The notes beneath the pieces were generated by a model. It was not told the DNA's origin. It searched no databases and saw only the letters and a program-made list of their open reading frames with translations. This document shows, in pieces, positions 49,507 to 60,984 of a stretch of 64,000 nt of DNA. A program made the position numbers and the translations under genes. Each line of letters begins with the position of its first letter. Position 1 is the stretch's first letter. Location: the NCBI RefSeq assembly GCF_040436345.1, contig NC_133216.1, positions 17,398,110 through 17,462,109 of the forward strand, given 5' to 3'. The stretch comes from Pagrus major. Taxonomy: Eukaryota > Chordata > Actinopteri > Spariformes > Sparidae.

Positions 49507-51458
49507 CTATGCGGTCATCTCGAAGCAGCCCCTGCGGTGCGTCTGCATGTCCCTCACCCTGCGGATGGACTGGATCTGGGGGTGGTGGGCTCCCCAGTCA
49601 TTCCAGTGCTTGTAAGGGCCCATCTCAAACACGTACTGGTAGCCACGGTAGCCGGGGTACTGGTAGCCCACCCAGCTATGTGAGGAAGAAGAAAGAAACA
49701 CATGTGAGCCAAAAAGTTCTACTTTTATCTTAGTTTTCATTTTGGATGATCTTAACAATCTCTTCGTCAGTTCCTCTGACTCTAAGGCCACCATACAGGC
49801 TAAAAGCAGGATACAAGATGACTTGAAATGACTTACGTTCCACCGGTGACCTGAATGCTGGCAACACGGTCCTGGAAGCCGTAAGACCACAGGCTTGGGA
49901 TATCCTCATCACACACCTCCATCTTACGACCCTCAAAGTTTGGACACTCATACAGGCAAATCTTGTGGTCCTGGGGATCCTGTGAGACACAAACACCAGA
50001 ACCAGAATCAGGTTTTATTCCAATAAGCAGTAAAATGCTATGTATCGGGTCAGATAATCTGTAGATCCAGAGTGTACAGTAAAGAACTACAAGTAAATGT
50101 ATGTATAATTTACTTTAACTATCGATACTCAAGTACATTAAAATCAGATACAGATATATACGTTACTTAAATACTATACATATGTGTTACTTTCACTTTT
50201 ATCAAAGTCATATTTTTACATGATATTTATATTTTACAACACTGGACACCTGTAGATCAATTACTGTCATGTCCAGGGGATCCCCAGCAAAAATGGCAAT
50301 CATTTATTTTCACTCTAATTCCATCTTTAAGTAAAACAGTGACAGGATGTATGATTATGTTAGTCATGCGTTGGGTACACTTTCTGTTATAAAACATTTA
50401 TTTCAATTAAGTAAGTAAGTAAGTAAGTAAGCAGGTAAGTGAGTAATTCTTATCAGATGAACGACGCTGGGACAAAATTTGTCACAGTTTAGAGGGTCCT
50501 AGATGTGAAAAAGTTTGATATCTACTGTTGTTAGATGTTGTTTTCAGATTTGGCCAATAAAAAGATTTCAAGCAAGAAAAGTCCAACTAGGGTCGCTACA
50601 GTTGTTGTTTGTTGTTTATTTATTGTTATGTATTACTGATGATGGGCTTGAATAGAAATGTTGCTTTAGAAGCTAAGACCAAACCTCTGGGGGAAAAACA
50701 CTGAATACTTGCAATTGTCTTCATTTTTTCTAGTCAAATTGACACATAGTGACATCTCAGCGTATAAAAGCTTTAATCCAAAAATACTGGCAGTGCAAAA
50801 AGCCTATAAATACACATATAACTGAAACCATAAAAGGCACTTCCCTTGTGCTTATAGAGGATGGATGAGAGGATAGAAAACAGTGATAAAAATCAGCACT
50901 TGAAGCCACAATAGACAGGAAATGCAGCACAGGAAAAACCTGAAGGCTGATCTCAACTTACCATCTTGACGGGCCTGACCGACATGAAGCGGTCACACCT
51001 GTAGCTGTTGGACCAGGTGTCCCAGCGGGGATACTCTCCCTTCTCCAGCATGAACATCTCACCGGTCATGTTCTGCTGCTCATAACCCACCCAGCTAGAC
51101 AGACAGACAGATAGATATTTTACTTCCAGGGATTGAACATACATAGCTGTAGCACATATTTGATTGGCAGGTGTAGTGACTCACGGTCCACACTCCACCC
51201 TGATGGAGCCGATTCTCTCGAAACCCTTCTCACAAAGGTTACGGGATTCTCCGAACAGGTCCATCCTGCGGCCTTGGAAGTTCTCAAATTCATAGAGGTA
51301 TATCTGAAAAGTAAAACAAGTTCAATGCAATCGTTTCTGACGTCAGATATTGTCAATGCATTACAAGTTTATGTTGTTTTTAGTAGATGTACCTTGTGAT
51401 TGCGCAGCCCGATGGCAGAGTGGCTGCCAATACTGCCCTGAGCACCGGAGTGAGACAT
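49507..51458 (-). CDS. Beta-crystallin B1-like lens protein
   Basis: Structural lens protein with two domains of two Greek-key motifs each. Five coding exons on the minus strand: 51458-51393, 51303-51185, 51094-50962, 49979-49837, 49675-49507 (TAG), giving 209 residues. Exon 1 encodes a short N-terminal arm (MSHSGAQ...RNHK, 22 residues). Each later exon encodes one Greek key: [59 protein letters not shown], and [19 protein letters not shown]. The phrases [22 protein letters not shown] and a C-terminal extension after SIRRVRD are of B1 type. The arm is much shorter than in mammalian CRYBB1. An acceptor lies 8 bases before the ATG, so the leader is spliced from a non-coding exon near 53130. I leave the symbol blank because teleosts have several crybb1-like paralogues. 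Confidence 0.92.
50090..50235. repeat. ACTT-rich repeat fragment
   Basis: Within the intron between Greek keys 2 and 3 of the B1-like crystallin. Contains AAGTAAATGTATG, CTCAAGTACATTAAAATC and TTACTTAAATAC words of the common fish element. Confidence 0.45.
50406..50450. repeat. (AAGT)n microsatellite
   Basis: About nine AAGT/AGGT/GAGT units in the same crystallin intron. Confidence 0.9.
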
Positions 51459-53088
51459 GATCAGATCTGGAGAGAGAAGAAACACAAAGTCAGTCGGCCA
51501 TTTCCAGTTCACTGGAAGGTTACGAAGAGGGTAATTACTCTTTATTGACTGCTGGAATACAACATGTACACTGTGAGCGATGTGTAAAATGGCAAGCCAA
51601 GTCAATATTTACATTTGCCATCAGCAAATGTCATGAACTGAAGCACCCTTTGATATATCAAACATATTAAAAGTCAAAATAAGAGATGCTGACATCTTTC
51701 AAAGGATTCAAATCAGCTCAGATCAAACACTTTTTGCCTTATTGCTGAAAGGGAAAATTTTTTCCATGTAACTTAATTTTGTGATGAGCGGACGAGCAGA
51801 AACTTAATGTCCATCTTTATGTAGGATTTAAAGAGTTAACTAACACCAGGCTGAGAAGCAGCATTTTGCTGCCCTCTCTGGTTGAAAGTTTCTCACCATG
51901 ACCAAAATCCCTGATGGCTGAAGTGAATAAATTTGCTTAGCAACCACACCCAACAGTGATGTCATAGTCTACTGACACACCCTGGAGTACACTACTACAT
52001 CACTGCAGCAAGGTGAGAAGTTAAACCATTTCAAGTCAACAAAAACAGGGTGTTAAGTTGCTTCTCGAGGTTAAAACATATTATAAAAACAGTTCAGCAT
52101 ACTTCCTTCTTTTATAATTAGTTTCTTCTATAGTGGACCAAACATGAACCTCAATGCTCAGTGTCTCTCTTGTATTTTTTGATTTTCTTTTTTGCTCAAT
52201 AAAACTGTTTTATTCAGGTTTGTGGAAGGCTATGGTGCACCTGTTCGGTGGAGAATTCAAGAGCCCTCCCGCAATAATATGTTTTCAATTAAAAATTATG
52301 TGATTTCACATCACTTTAGCTCATTATTATGACCATATCTGTGAACAAAAACTTGTTAAAGCTTGAGCAGATAAATAATTAACAACCCAACAAGCTCATT
52401 CGTATAAGTCATTTGGCTTAAGTGTAACTCAAATCACCTAAATCTTTTAATGTTGACTATTAAATTTAAGCTGTACGAGCTAAAAAGATTTAGCAGCTTA
52501 AAATTATTGGTTTACGTTACGTGTTCATTTTGAAGTAATCGGTTTCCTCAATTTTTTTCAAAATGAAATCACTTTGTCAGATTTGACAGTGTATATATAC
52601 TATATTGATAATCACATTTTAATGTTCTGCATGCTCAAATCTGTCCCGAAAGCTTTTTTTTAGCAGCATAGTTTCATCTGATTCTGTCCTCAAAGTGGAT
52701 TTCCTTCTGTACATTTTCCAGTACATCCCCTGGTACTTTGTTATTTCCACGAGAGGAAGAATACTCACTAATTAGCCAAAAACTAATCTGTTCAAACCTG
52801 CCAAGATCAATTTTAAGGATAAATGATCCGGCACAGTCCCTCATCTTTTCATCCATCTTACCTCAGGATGACAACATGAGAGCAGTGTGAAAACATAAAA
52901 TCATACCAAGCTGCATTTTGTTAATATACCATCTACTCAGTCCCAAATACAGGTTTAAAAGAGAAGTCAATCCTTGCTTGATTCTTTTCAGCCCAAATAG
53001 TAAACAGGAAAACCACAATATTCCCTTCAACATCCAAATGTTTTTAGCTGTTCTTGAAGAGTTAGAAGACCTGAGAGTGGAAACTTAC
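51459..53088. other. Leader intron of the B1-like crystallin gene
   Basis: Presumed intron between the non-coding leader exon and the first coding exon. It has an acceptor CTTCTCTCTCCAG just before 51466 on the minus strand. No other gene or repeat was recognised. Confidence 0.5.
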
Positions 53089-53222
53089 ACTTACAATTGC
53101 AGGCTGAAACGGACCGACCTTTGGTGAAAGTGATGGACGCAGGCCTTGTGAGTGGGGATATATATATACATTCACAACCGACTGAGTCTATAGAGGCAGG
53201 ATCGTGACTTCTCATTGGCTGG
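53089..53222 (-). promoter_or_regulatory. B1-like crystallin promoter and non-coding leader exon
   Basis: On the minus strand a CCAAT box (AGCCAATGAG, 53220-53211) precedes a TATATATATA box at 53169-53157. About 30 bases further a short ATG-free leader would start (about 53130). It ends at one of two overlapping donors, ATT/GTAAGTG (exon end 53095) or GTG/TAAG-adjacent GTAAGT (exon end 53089). The leader splices to the acceptor just upstream of the start codon. The leader limits are inferred. Confidence 0.6.
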
Positions 53223-54364
53223 GAGCTGTTTGGAGCACGGTGCAGGGGTCAAAGGTCACGCTGCTTATCTGCACATAAGTCGTGCTGACTCGGCGGCCTG
53301 TTTTGTTGTCCAGCACCATTGTGGGGAACCGGTGACAGTCACTGTCATCAGCAGAAAGTTTGCCTGCCTTTCAAACCACACACACAGAGTTAGTTCTGCA
53401 GCTCTCACGCTCTCACACTTTCTTTCTAAATTATTTCTCTATGTTTTATCCTTCCCTTCTGTCATTGTCTCCAGTTTTTCTGTGCTCTGATTTGTCTTTC
53501 ACCTCCATATTTTCTCTCTCTTTCTTTTGATCCTCAGTGCAGCCGGTCCAAGCCTTTGAGCCCTGTGTGTGTAATGTGCTGACTGCAGGAGTGGCATCCA
53601 TCTCTCTATTGTTTAGACAGGCGACTGTTGGACACTCTTTTGCTTATTGTAGTGCTGGACAGGCTATATCCATGCATACACATCATATACAACCACACCT
53701 ACACACTCCGGTCATATGCACACATGCGTTTGTACACCCACAGTGGATTGCGTGCACGCTAACAGAATATTTTCTTTTTTGGAAAGCAAGTGAAGGATAA
53801 TATCATGTGATCGATTTTCTATAAGCAAAAATATTCACATGTTGTGTTATAATAATTGATATAACAGGTGTATCAGTATTGTCCCATGGATCTCTCACGT
53901 CTGTGGCACTACGATCCTTTAAATGTTTCCAAAACATTATGATTTCCATCTGATGTGATTTTCGTGAATGTTTTGCAGTGTTGAACAGTGGTGAACGGCC
54001 TGTGGGCAAATGTTTGTGGCATGAACTTGAAAATGGATTATTAGAGCACTGAGAATGAGGTCAGAAGAAACGTCATCTGACATCTGTGCAACTTTAGACA
54101 TTTATAGAGTAGACACAGGAAGAAAAACAGAGATACAAGATTAATGTCACTCTGATTCTAATTAATTTAATACAACAAAATTATGTCATCATCTTTCTGG
54201 AATATCAATTTGCTCAGACACTAACGAAAAGAAAAAAAAGAAGCACATACAGATGTTTTATTCTGCAGCCAACAAGCTCTCATACATACTCTTTGTTGAC
54301 CTGAAATCAGCTAGCTTCATCCTGAACACAGGAAGAGACTCATTCAAATTAATCCCATACTAGC

Positions 54365-54645
54365 CGTAAAGAAGAGGTGGAGGAAGTAGAAAATATTTTG
54401 CCAGAGTAAGCAAATTGAACTAAAACATCAAAAGTTACGGTACTCATGCAGAAAGGCTTCTTTTGAAGTGTTTTCATATATTTAATTAATGTTTGATTCA
54501 TGACTTATTTCCCTCTAAGATTAGAGGGTATAAGTACAATGCAACAAAATGGAAATACTCGAATAGAATACAAATATTTTGACTCTGTATCGTACAATAC
54601 TTAAGTCAATGTACGTAGTTATACTCCAAAACTGCAGACAAGGAT
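54365..54645 (+). repeat. ACTT-rich teleost interspersed repeat
   Basis: Reads AGGTGGAGGAAGTAGAAAAT, then ACAAAATGGAAATACTCG, then CAATACTTAAGTCAATGTAC, an internally shortened copy between the two crystallin genes. Confidence 0.65.
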
Positions 54646-54889
54646 AGTAACATACATACTAAAAGTTTTAACATTTGATGTATCAGTAAGGACATTAAAT
54701 GATTGCTAAATCACAGTTCATCAACCCAGAGTATAAGGGTCTATGTAGCTTTGCAAAATGTGTACAAATAATGGAAAGGTTTTGTTGGGGTTTAGGATTA
54801 AGACAGCTATAGGTGAACTACTGACCCATAGAGAGGCTCGTGTGAAATGTTAGGAAGAATTTCAGTTTTGTGTTAAATATGACATCAAT

Positions 54890-55335
54890 GTACTTTGTGG
54901 TGGAAGAAAAAATTGGATCCTTTACTTAAATAAAAGCAGCAATACCACACTGTGAAAAATGGCATTTTTCAGCTAATCCAGCCCCAAAGAGTAAAACAGC
55001 TCATTTAGCTTTAGAAGTACAGTTGGAATATTTTCTCAACCTGTAAAGGAACTTTAAATCATTTGGTTTATCCGAAACATTCACATTCAAAATAAGCAAA
55101 ATTAGAGATACTGGGCTTTCACTGCACAGGAAAATTAAGAATGTGAAAAAAAAATCTGAAAGTAACTTGTAACTAAAGCTATTAGACCAATGAAGTGGAG
55201 TAGAAAGTACAATAGAATTAAAGAAGAGTACAAGTAAAGTAAAGTACAAGTACCTTGAATTTGCACTTAAGTACAGTACTTGGGTAGAAAAAACACATTA
55301 AATGAAGTACACTACAAGGTAAGTTATCACTGTCT
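54890..55335 (+). repeat. ACTT-rich teleost interspersed repeat, longer copy
   Basis: Reads TGGTGGAAGAAAAAATTGGA TCCTTTACTTAAATAAAAG at the start and CAAGTAAAGTAAAGTACAAG then TTAAGTACAGTACTTGGGT at the end, the two known extremities of this element. Bases about 54972-55110 do not match my memory of the element and may be an insertion. Confidence 0.65.
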
Positions 55336-55738
55336 GAACGGATGTGTGTAAACGTGTAAGTGTGAGTTCCTTTGTATGCTCTGAGTGTATGTGTGCCTGC
55401 ATTAACAGGCCTTTGTATGCCTTTCTCTGTCCATGAATGTGTGTGTGCATTACTGAGCATGTGTGTACATAGGAGTGAGTGAAAAGGTGGAAGGACCAGA
55501 GACGTGAGGTCAGTAGAGGTGGACATGAGGCACAGATTGGAGACAGAGCACAGCGCAGTGTGGAGAGGACTCAGTAAGATTATCACTTATTTATATGCAC
55601 ATTATTTTATTAGACACGTTTGTCATTTTGAGTCTTTCAACGTATCTTCAAAGTAAAAGAGACAAAATGTTCTGTTTGTAGGCAGCCATTTCTGTTTTTG
55701 TGCTTTACCACTAAATGTGTTTTTCTTTTTTTTCCACC

Positions 55739-55985
55739 AGAGTCACTGGCAAGACCATCCACATCTATGATGATCTGTTTCCTGGACCAGGCTTTGCCAG
55801 GACTTGGTCCAGCCCACCGGTCATGGACCATTTGGAACTTGTGCTTATCTGCACTGGGCACGGTGCCCTCCATCCAGTCCCACTGCGGCGAACTAAAGCC
55901 CAGCAGCTCAGTGCTGAACAATGACTGGAGCAGCAATGTGCTGACTCCTGCCCCGACCCACAGGCCCAGCTGCTTTTCAGCACCA
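55739..55985. other. Unexplained GC-rich block upstream of cryba1
   Basis: The block is richer in GC than its surroundings. It is preceded by a textbook acceptor (long T run then CCACCAG at 55739-55740) and carries open frames of 69-116 codons on both strands, none with a family I recognise. It could be an old retroposed fragment, an unknown exon or conserved regulatory DNA. No donor or start codon settles the question. Confidence 0.4.
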
Positions 55986-56080
55986 GCATGTATAAATAGG
56001 TCCGTTTACTCCGGGGTCAGGACATCGTTTTTGTGGAGCCCCCTGTGAGCACTGCACCGCTATTCTTTGGGGCCGGTCAG
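55935..56080 (+). promoter_or_regulatory. cryba1 promoter and non-coding leader exon
   Basis: A TATAAATAGG box lies at about 55990-55999. A TGCTGAC half-site, the core of Maf-response elements used by lens crystallin genes, lies about 45 bases upstream at 55939-55945. The leader would begin near 56020, has no ATG and ends at the donor CAG/GTAAGC (exon end 56080). It probably splices to 56526 or nearby, just before the start codon. The start and acceptor are inferred. Confidence 0.65.
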
Positions 56081-56554
56081 GTAAGCCCTCCATCTCAATC
56101 CAGCCTATAGACTTGAGCACACCATTGTCACTTTACATTTTTGTGTCTTTTGTCTGCGTTGTTTCTGCTGAGCCATGTAAATGTATAGACTGAGGTCAAA
56201 CATGCAGATGCATAGACACACTGACCACTGGGAGAACAGGCAGCATTGTGCCTACGTCAACAGCTCGCTCCATCAAGTGTGCGCATGAAGTAGCTTCAAG
56301 AAAGGTTTCATTCCCAAACATATAGTTTGCATTAGGTGATTTGTTCTTTTATATAAATCAAGATCCTTTCTAATTCTCTAAAGAAAATCATAAATATGCA
56401 AAAAACAAAAAAATATGAATATGCCTCACAATAAACATTATCTCTAGTGAGCGTGGAGGAGGTGAAAGGCTGTTTTTGAGCTGTGTAATGTTTTCCTAAT
56501 GATTCTCTCTGCTCTGTGCACTGAAGGTAAATCAGCACTGAGAAACACAGTAGC

Positions 56555-58800
56555 ATGGCTCTGAATAATCCCACCCCACTGGGACCATGGAAGGTGAGTG
56601 TGATATCTTCCCGCGGATGTAATTTTATTCGTAAGCTGATTTCATGCCTGGCCTGATGATGTCAATGATGTGTGTGTCTGTACACACATCAGTGTGTGCG
56701 TGCGGCCTGTGCATACTACATGTATGCATTTGTGTCCTCTCCAGATCACAGTTTATGACCAGGAGAACTTCCAGGGGAAGCGTCTGGAGTTTACCTCAGC
56801 CTGCCAGAACATCATGGAGTGTGGCGTCGACAACATCCGCTCCCTGAAGGTGGAGTGTGGCGCGTAAGTCCAACAAAGATCGACCTGTCAATACATTTAT
56901 ATTCTTAAAATCTAGCAACAATTTAAAAACATACTAAATATGTCTACAAATTCATTAGTATCTGATGATCAGTCTGTTCCTGATGGTGTGTACATGTGTC
57001 TGTATGTCCGTCTGCTTGCTGCTGACAGCTGGGCAGGATATGAACACTCCAGCTTCTGTGGACAGCAGTTTGTGTTGGAGAGAGGAGAGTATCCTCACTG
57101 GGAGTCGTGGAGCGGCAGCAACGCCTACCACATTGAGAGGATGATGTCCTTCCGCCCCATCTGCTCTGCTGTGAGCTTCTGTTTCCTCCCTCACAGTTAA
57201 AAAGCACTAAGTTTGACTCAGAAAAGTGACTCACTTGGGATCAGAACCCTGTTTTCTCTTGTAACAAGCCTACAGAGTAACTTTGGACATCTCACTCAAA
57301 TTTTATGAATATGGCAAAATTATACAACTTTGTCCTGATGGGAGGGCTGTCTCCAGTCTCTCTGTACATGTAAATGTGTGACTATTTACATAAAGAAAGA
57401 AAAAACAAGTAGAGAACAAAAGAAACTTACCTTATGTAGAATGTCTTCAGAAGTGTATATAGCATCTACTGAACAAACATTAAATCCTCACTTGGTATAT
57501 CACTGTGTTCAGTGTCTTCAACAACAGCTTTGTAGGATATGATATTAATACAGTATAACAGATGCTGAATTTGTCTTTTTTTTGCATCTTGTGCACACAG
57601 AACCACAAGGAGTCCAAGATGGTGCTGTTTGAGAAGGAGAACTTCATGGGACGCCAGTGGGAGATAAACGATGACTACCCCTCTCTGCAGGCCATGGGCT
57701 GGGGCAACAATGAGATTGGATCTATGCAAGTTCAGAGCGGCTCGTAAGTCATTTCTGTGCTGTATGTATTAACCACCAGGCTGCATTAAAGCTACATTAT
57801 GTAGAAATTGGCATTTTGTGTCTATTATAAGACACTGTATCATCAAAAGGACTTTGAAAGCTGTAATTTTAAGGTAAAAAAGTTGCATAATGTTGCTTTA
57901 AATTCCTTATGGGACAATATAACAGAGACATCAGTAAGAAATAAATGCATCAAGAGACAGTGTCCTACACTTTGTTTTACTGTTATAACAGCAAAAACTG
58001 TATTTCATACTGCTAATACTGACAATCTGTAGACACAGACGCCTTATCCACCATTTCTCAGGTGCAATGCATTGCATATGCATTTCAATATTCATCGCAA
58101 CCCCATGTCGTCACTTTATTTGCGACTATTACTGTCTCAACAACACGCTGTTATGGAATTTATAATGTTAGGATAAGCCCCTTGAGAAGTATAGTTTGAA
58201 GTAGGGCGAGGCGATATAGCTTTAAACAATATTGGGATACTTGATATGATATATACCTCGATATTTTGAAATCTCCTCAAATATATATTATAATGGATAT
58301 TTTGACCAAACAATTCATTATTTATAGATGACTGTTGGTGCATGCTTTCACAAAATGTTAACACAATAAAATTAATGGTCAATAATTATCAGTAATGTGC
58401 ATATAATGACTGCTGTAATGCAGCTGTTAAAACCAGGAAAAGACAACTATACTGCCGTATTACCATATAACGATATCTAAAATCGAAGTCTCATATCACA
58501 AGAATGATATATTATCTATATATTGCTGAGCCCCAGTTCGAAATGTGATTATTTTCAATTCCATGCATTTTATTTCATGTGTAGGCTCCATTTCACTTTC
58601 TGTTTAAACCACATGTTTAACCATTAATCACTGTTTATCTCTCCTCCTCCAGCTGGGTGTGCTACCAGTTTCCAGGATACCGTGGTTACCAGTACATCAT
58701 GGAGTGTGACCGTCATGGCGGCGAGTACAAACATTACAGAGAGTGGGGCTCCCATGCTCAGTCCTTCCAGGTGCAGTCGCTGCGTCGAATCCAGCAATGA
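56555..58800 (+). CDS. cryba1: Beta-crystallin A1/A3
   Basis: Lens structural protein of the beta/gamma-crystallin family. Five coding exons join in frame: 56555-56593, 56745-56863, 57029-57170, 57601-57743, 58653-58800 (TGA), giving 196 residues (mammalian beta-A1 about 198). The arm is [13 protein letters not shown]. One Greek key per exon follows: [58 protein letters not shown], and [32 protein letters not shown] is the interdomain linker and the protein ends SLRRIQQ. These are nearly the mammalian CRYBA1 words. No upstream in-frame ATG for the longer beta-A3 form is visible: an in-frame TAA lies in the same exon before the ATG, and the leader exon has no ATG. The gene lies head to head with the B1-like gene. 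Confidence 0.96.
57786..57901. mobile_element. Short TTAA-flanked MITE
   Basis: TTAA at 57786-57789 and 57898-57901 encloses about 108 bp. The ends AGCTACATTATGTAG (left) and AGCAACATTATGCAA (right, read inward) match. It lies in the last cryba1 intron. A related but less clear segment starts at about 25314 (TTAAAGCAACATTAAGTAG). Confidence 0.75.
58200..58540. mobile_element. MITE with GGGCGAGGCGATAT-type ends
   Basis: The left end GGGCGAGGCGATATAGC is mirrored by the right end, which read inward is GGGGCTCAGCAATATATAG. The interior is rich in GATAT/ATATC words. This is the 'GGGCTGGGCGATAT' type of short fish element, in the last cryba1 intron. Confidence 0.65.
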
Positions 58801-58984
58801 GACCTGCAGCCTCCTCTCCCAACCTCTCACTCTTTACCTCCTCCACCTCCTTCTCCTCCACCTCCTCCCTTCACCCAGTCATTCCAAGCTTTAACCAGCT
58901 CTGTCAGACCTTAGTGAACTAAGGCTGACACCTCCTGGTGCTTCACTATCAAGATGTTTTTGTTTTGTTCTGTTGCCAAATGAA

Positions 58985-59174
58985 AATAAAGAGAAACGTG
59001 ATAAAGAGAAAGAATTAAAGAAAGAAAACACTGAAGAGAAGCCCCTGACTGACGCCCCACTGAGGAGAGACGAGGAGGAAGTTGAAGGCCTCATGGCGGC
59101 AGGGTGGTGATGTCAGTCAGAGTCATTGCTCCTCATATTTGTGGATAAAAATGGTGCTACCAGTGATCAATAAA
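58985..59174 (+). terminator. cryba1 poly(A) signals
   Basis: AATAAA at 58985-58990, 185 bases after the stop codon, and again at 59169-59174. Either gives a short 3' UTR of the kind usual for crystallin genes. Confidence 0.65.
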
Positions 59175-60980
59175 GAAGGAATGGGCAACATAAAATAAAC
59201 AGAAATACAAGAGTCTGCTGCTAAACTCCATGGTGCTCAGTTGTGATTTATTTTCATGTTTACACTCAGGCTTCTTCACTGATTGTTAACATTTACAGAC
59301 AACAAGTACTGCATTCACATCAAATGTTGGGTCACATAAACTATTACTCCTTGCCCCTTAAAGAAAGGCCTATAAATCCACATAAAGCTTGCTCCAAAGC
59401 TGAAAAATACTGTATAAATTAGAAAAACATTGTCTTGGGTATGCATTTATTTTAGGAAGGCTACATCACCGACATTGTTAATCATGAGCAACAGTTTTCT
59501 GTGAGAATACCATCCTCTGATATCGTTGAAACACAGGATGAACGCTTAAGTACATGAGTCATGACTGAAGCAAAACAAAGAAGTGAGACGTAATGGTTGC
59601 TCCACCCGTGCACACAATAAGAGCTACTGCATAAAGGTTACTGATAACAGATAATGGCATAACAGCACTGCTAAGAGGAACATTTTCACTTAGATCCTTA
59701 GTGTTTTCATAAGGTAATGTGCGGCTGGAAAAAAAATAGCTGAAAACACTTATGAAGTGTTTGTGATATTAGTGGGTGGCCATGAGTATTAAAATGTCAG
59801 TGTGAGCTTGAGTGAAAAAGGGTTCGACATGGTCCAAATAATCATGGACGCTGCTGGAGTGTCTGCTCTTCTTTTTAAAAAAATATATAAACATACTGTA
59901 TCTTTTACCACTTTCATATTATGCTATTAATAATGTAACAGAAACGTTTCAGGAGTTTTGATTCATAGAACACATACGGTAAATCTGACACTTACAGTAT
60001 TACAAAATGACAACTAATCAGCAGTATATTTCCTAAGAATATACAGCCCCCGATGTGTTACTTTACACATATTTTTCATTTTAGTAAAAACAATTTGTAA
60101 TAGTTCAGTTTCAGGTTAGCCATTTAAAGGTGAAATATGAAAGAAACTGGCCACCAGTCAAAGGTCACTCCAAACTAATAGGGAGTGTATATCCAGAGGA
60201 ACCGCTAACTGCTGTTAACTATTCTCTTTTCTGTTGCTAGCTATGGCTGTAGCTACTAGCTGCCCTTAGCTAGTTGGCTCAGTTAGCCATACAGCTAGCG
60301 GTCCTAAGCTGACTTAAGTCTCCAAAGAGCTTGGCTCAGCAGCCTCCATCTTTGACATAGTATTAAAACTGATATTTCCTCACATTTTATTGACAATTTT
60401 TGTGAAATGTTTTAAGCTAAAATTCTCACATTCTTTAAAACAAGGCACATTAGCAACATAAATGTCTGAGCAAAGTCTCCTGAGAACTTAATGTAAAGTA
60501 AATTTAAGTAGTAAAGTTTAATATAGCACTTTTCACAGATTAAGGTCAGGAAGTGCTTAACAAACAAATTCAATTAAAACATCAAACCATAAAAGGGTGA
60601 AAACAACAAACATAAGTAACAACACATCACAGAAATAAGCATATAGCAACACTTGATAGTATTAGGTGAGTCAAAGCCAAGTTTGAATAAATAAGTTTTT
60701 TTCAGACTATAGAAATACAGGACTTTAAAAAGTATATTATATGTATGAAAATAAATAAATTACAATAAAAATAGCAAAACAAACCAACAAGTAGGGGTGA
60801 AGTGGTGAAGGAGTGAAATTAAATGCCTATCATGTATCTTATAAACACAGATGAAAGTATGACGGTGAACTTGACACATGTAAGAAGTTTGGGGATAATC
60901 GTGCAAATCGATAAAACCAACTCAGGTAGGAACAGACTCATTCAACCAAACAAACAAAAAACATGTCCCCTCCGGCCCAC
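59175..60980. other. cryba1-cpd intergenic DNA
   Basis: No gene recognised. A degenerate repeat at about 60200-60355 (GTTGCTAGCTATGGCTGTAG, then AGCTTGGCTCAGCAGCCTCC) has the same order of words as 39780-39915. The rest is AT-rich. Confidence 0.5.
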
Positions 60981-60984
60981 CTTA

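Larger units (their letters stand above)
53223..55738. other. Divergent intergenic region between the two crystallin genes
   Basis: About 2.5 kb separating the two head-to-head crystallin promoters. It contains two copies of the ACTT-rich fish repeat, listed separately. The remaining parts, 53223-54364 and 55336-55738, show pyrimidine-rich and CA/TG-rich runs but no coding exon. Shared lens enhancers would be expected here or close to either TATA box. Confidence 0.5.

Noticed and set aside
49402-49733. Plus-strand open frames of 93-107 codons
   Set aside because: Antisense shadows of the last exon of the B1-like crystallin gene.
50406-50450. Regularly spaced short repeats, considered as a CRISPR-like array
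   Set aside because: Simple tetranucleotide microsatellite without unique spacers, in a vertebrate intron.
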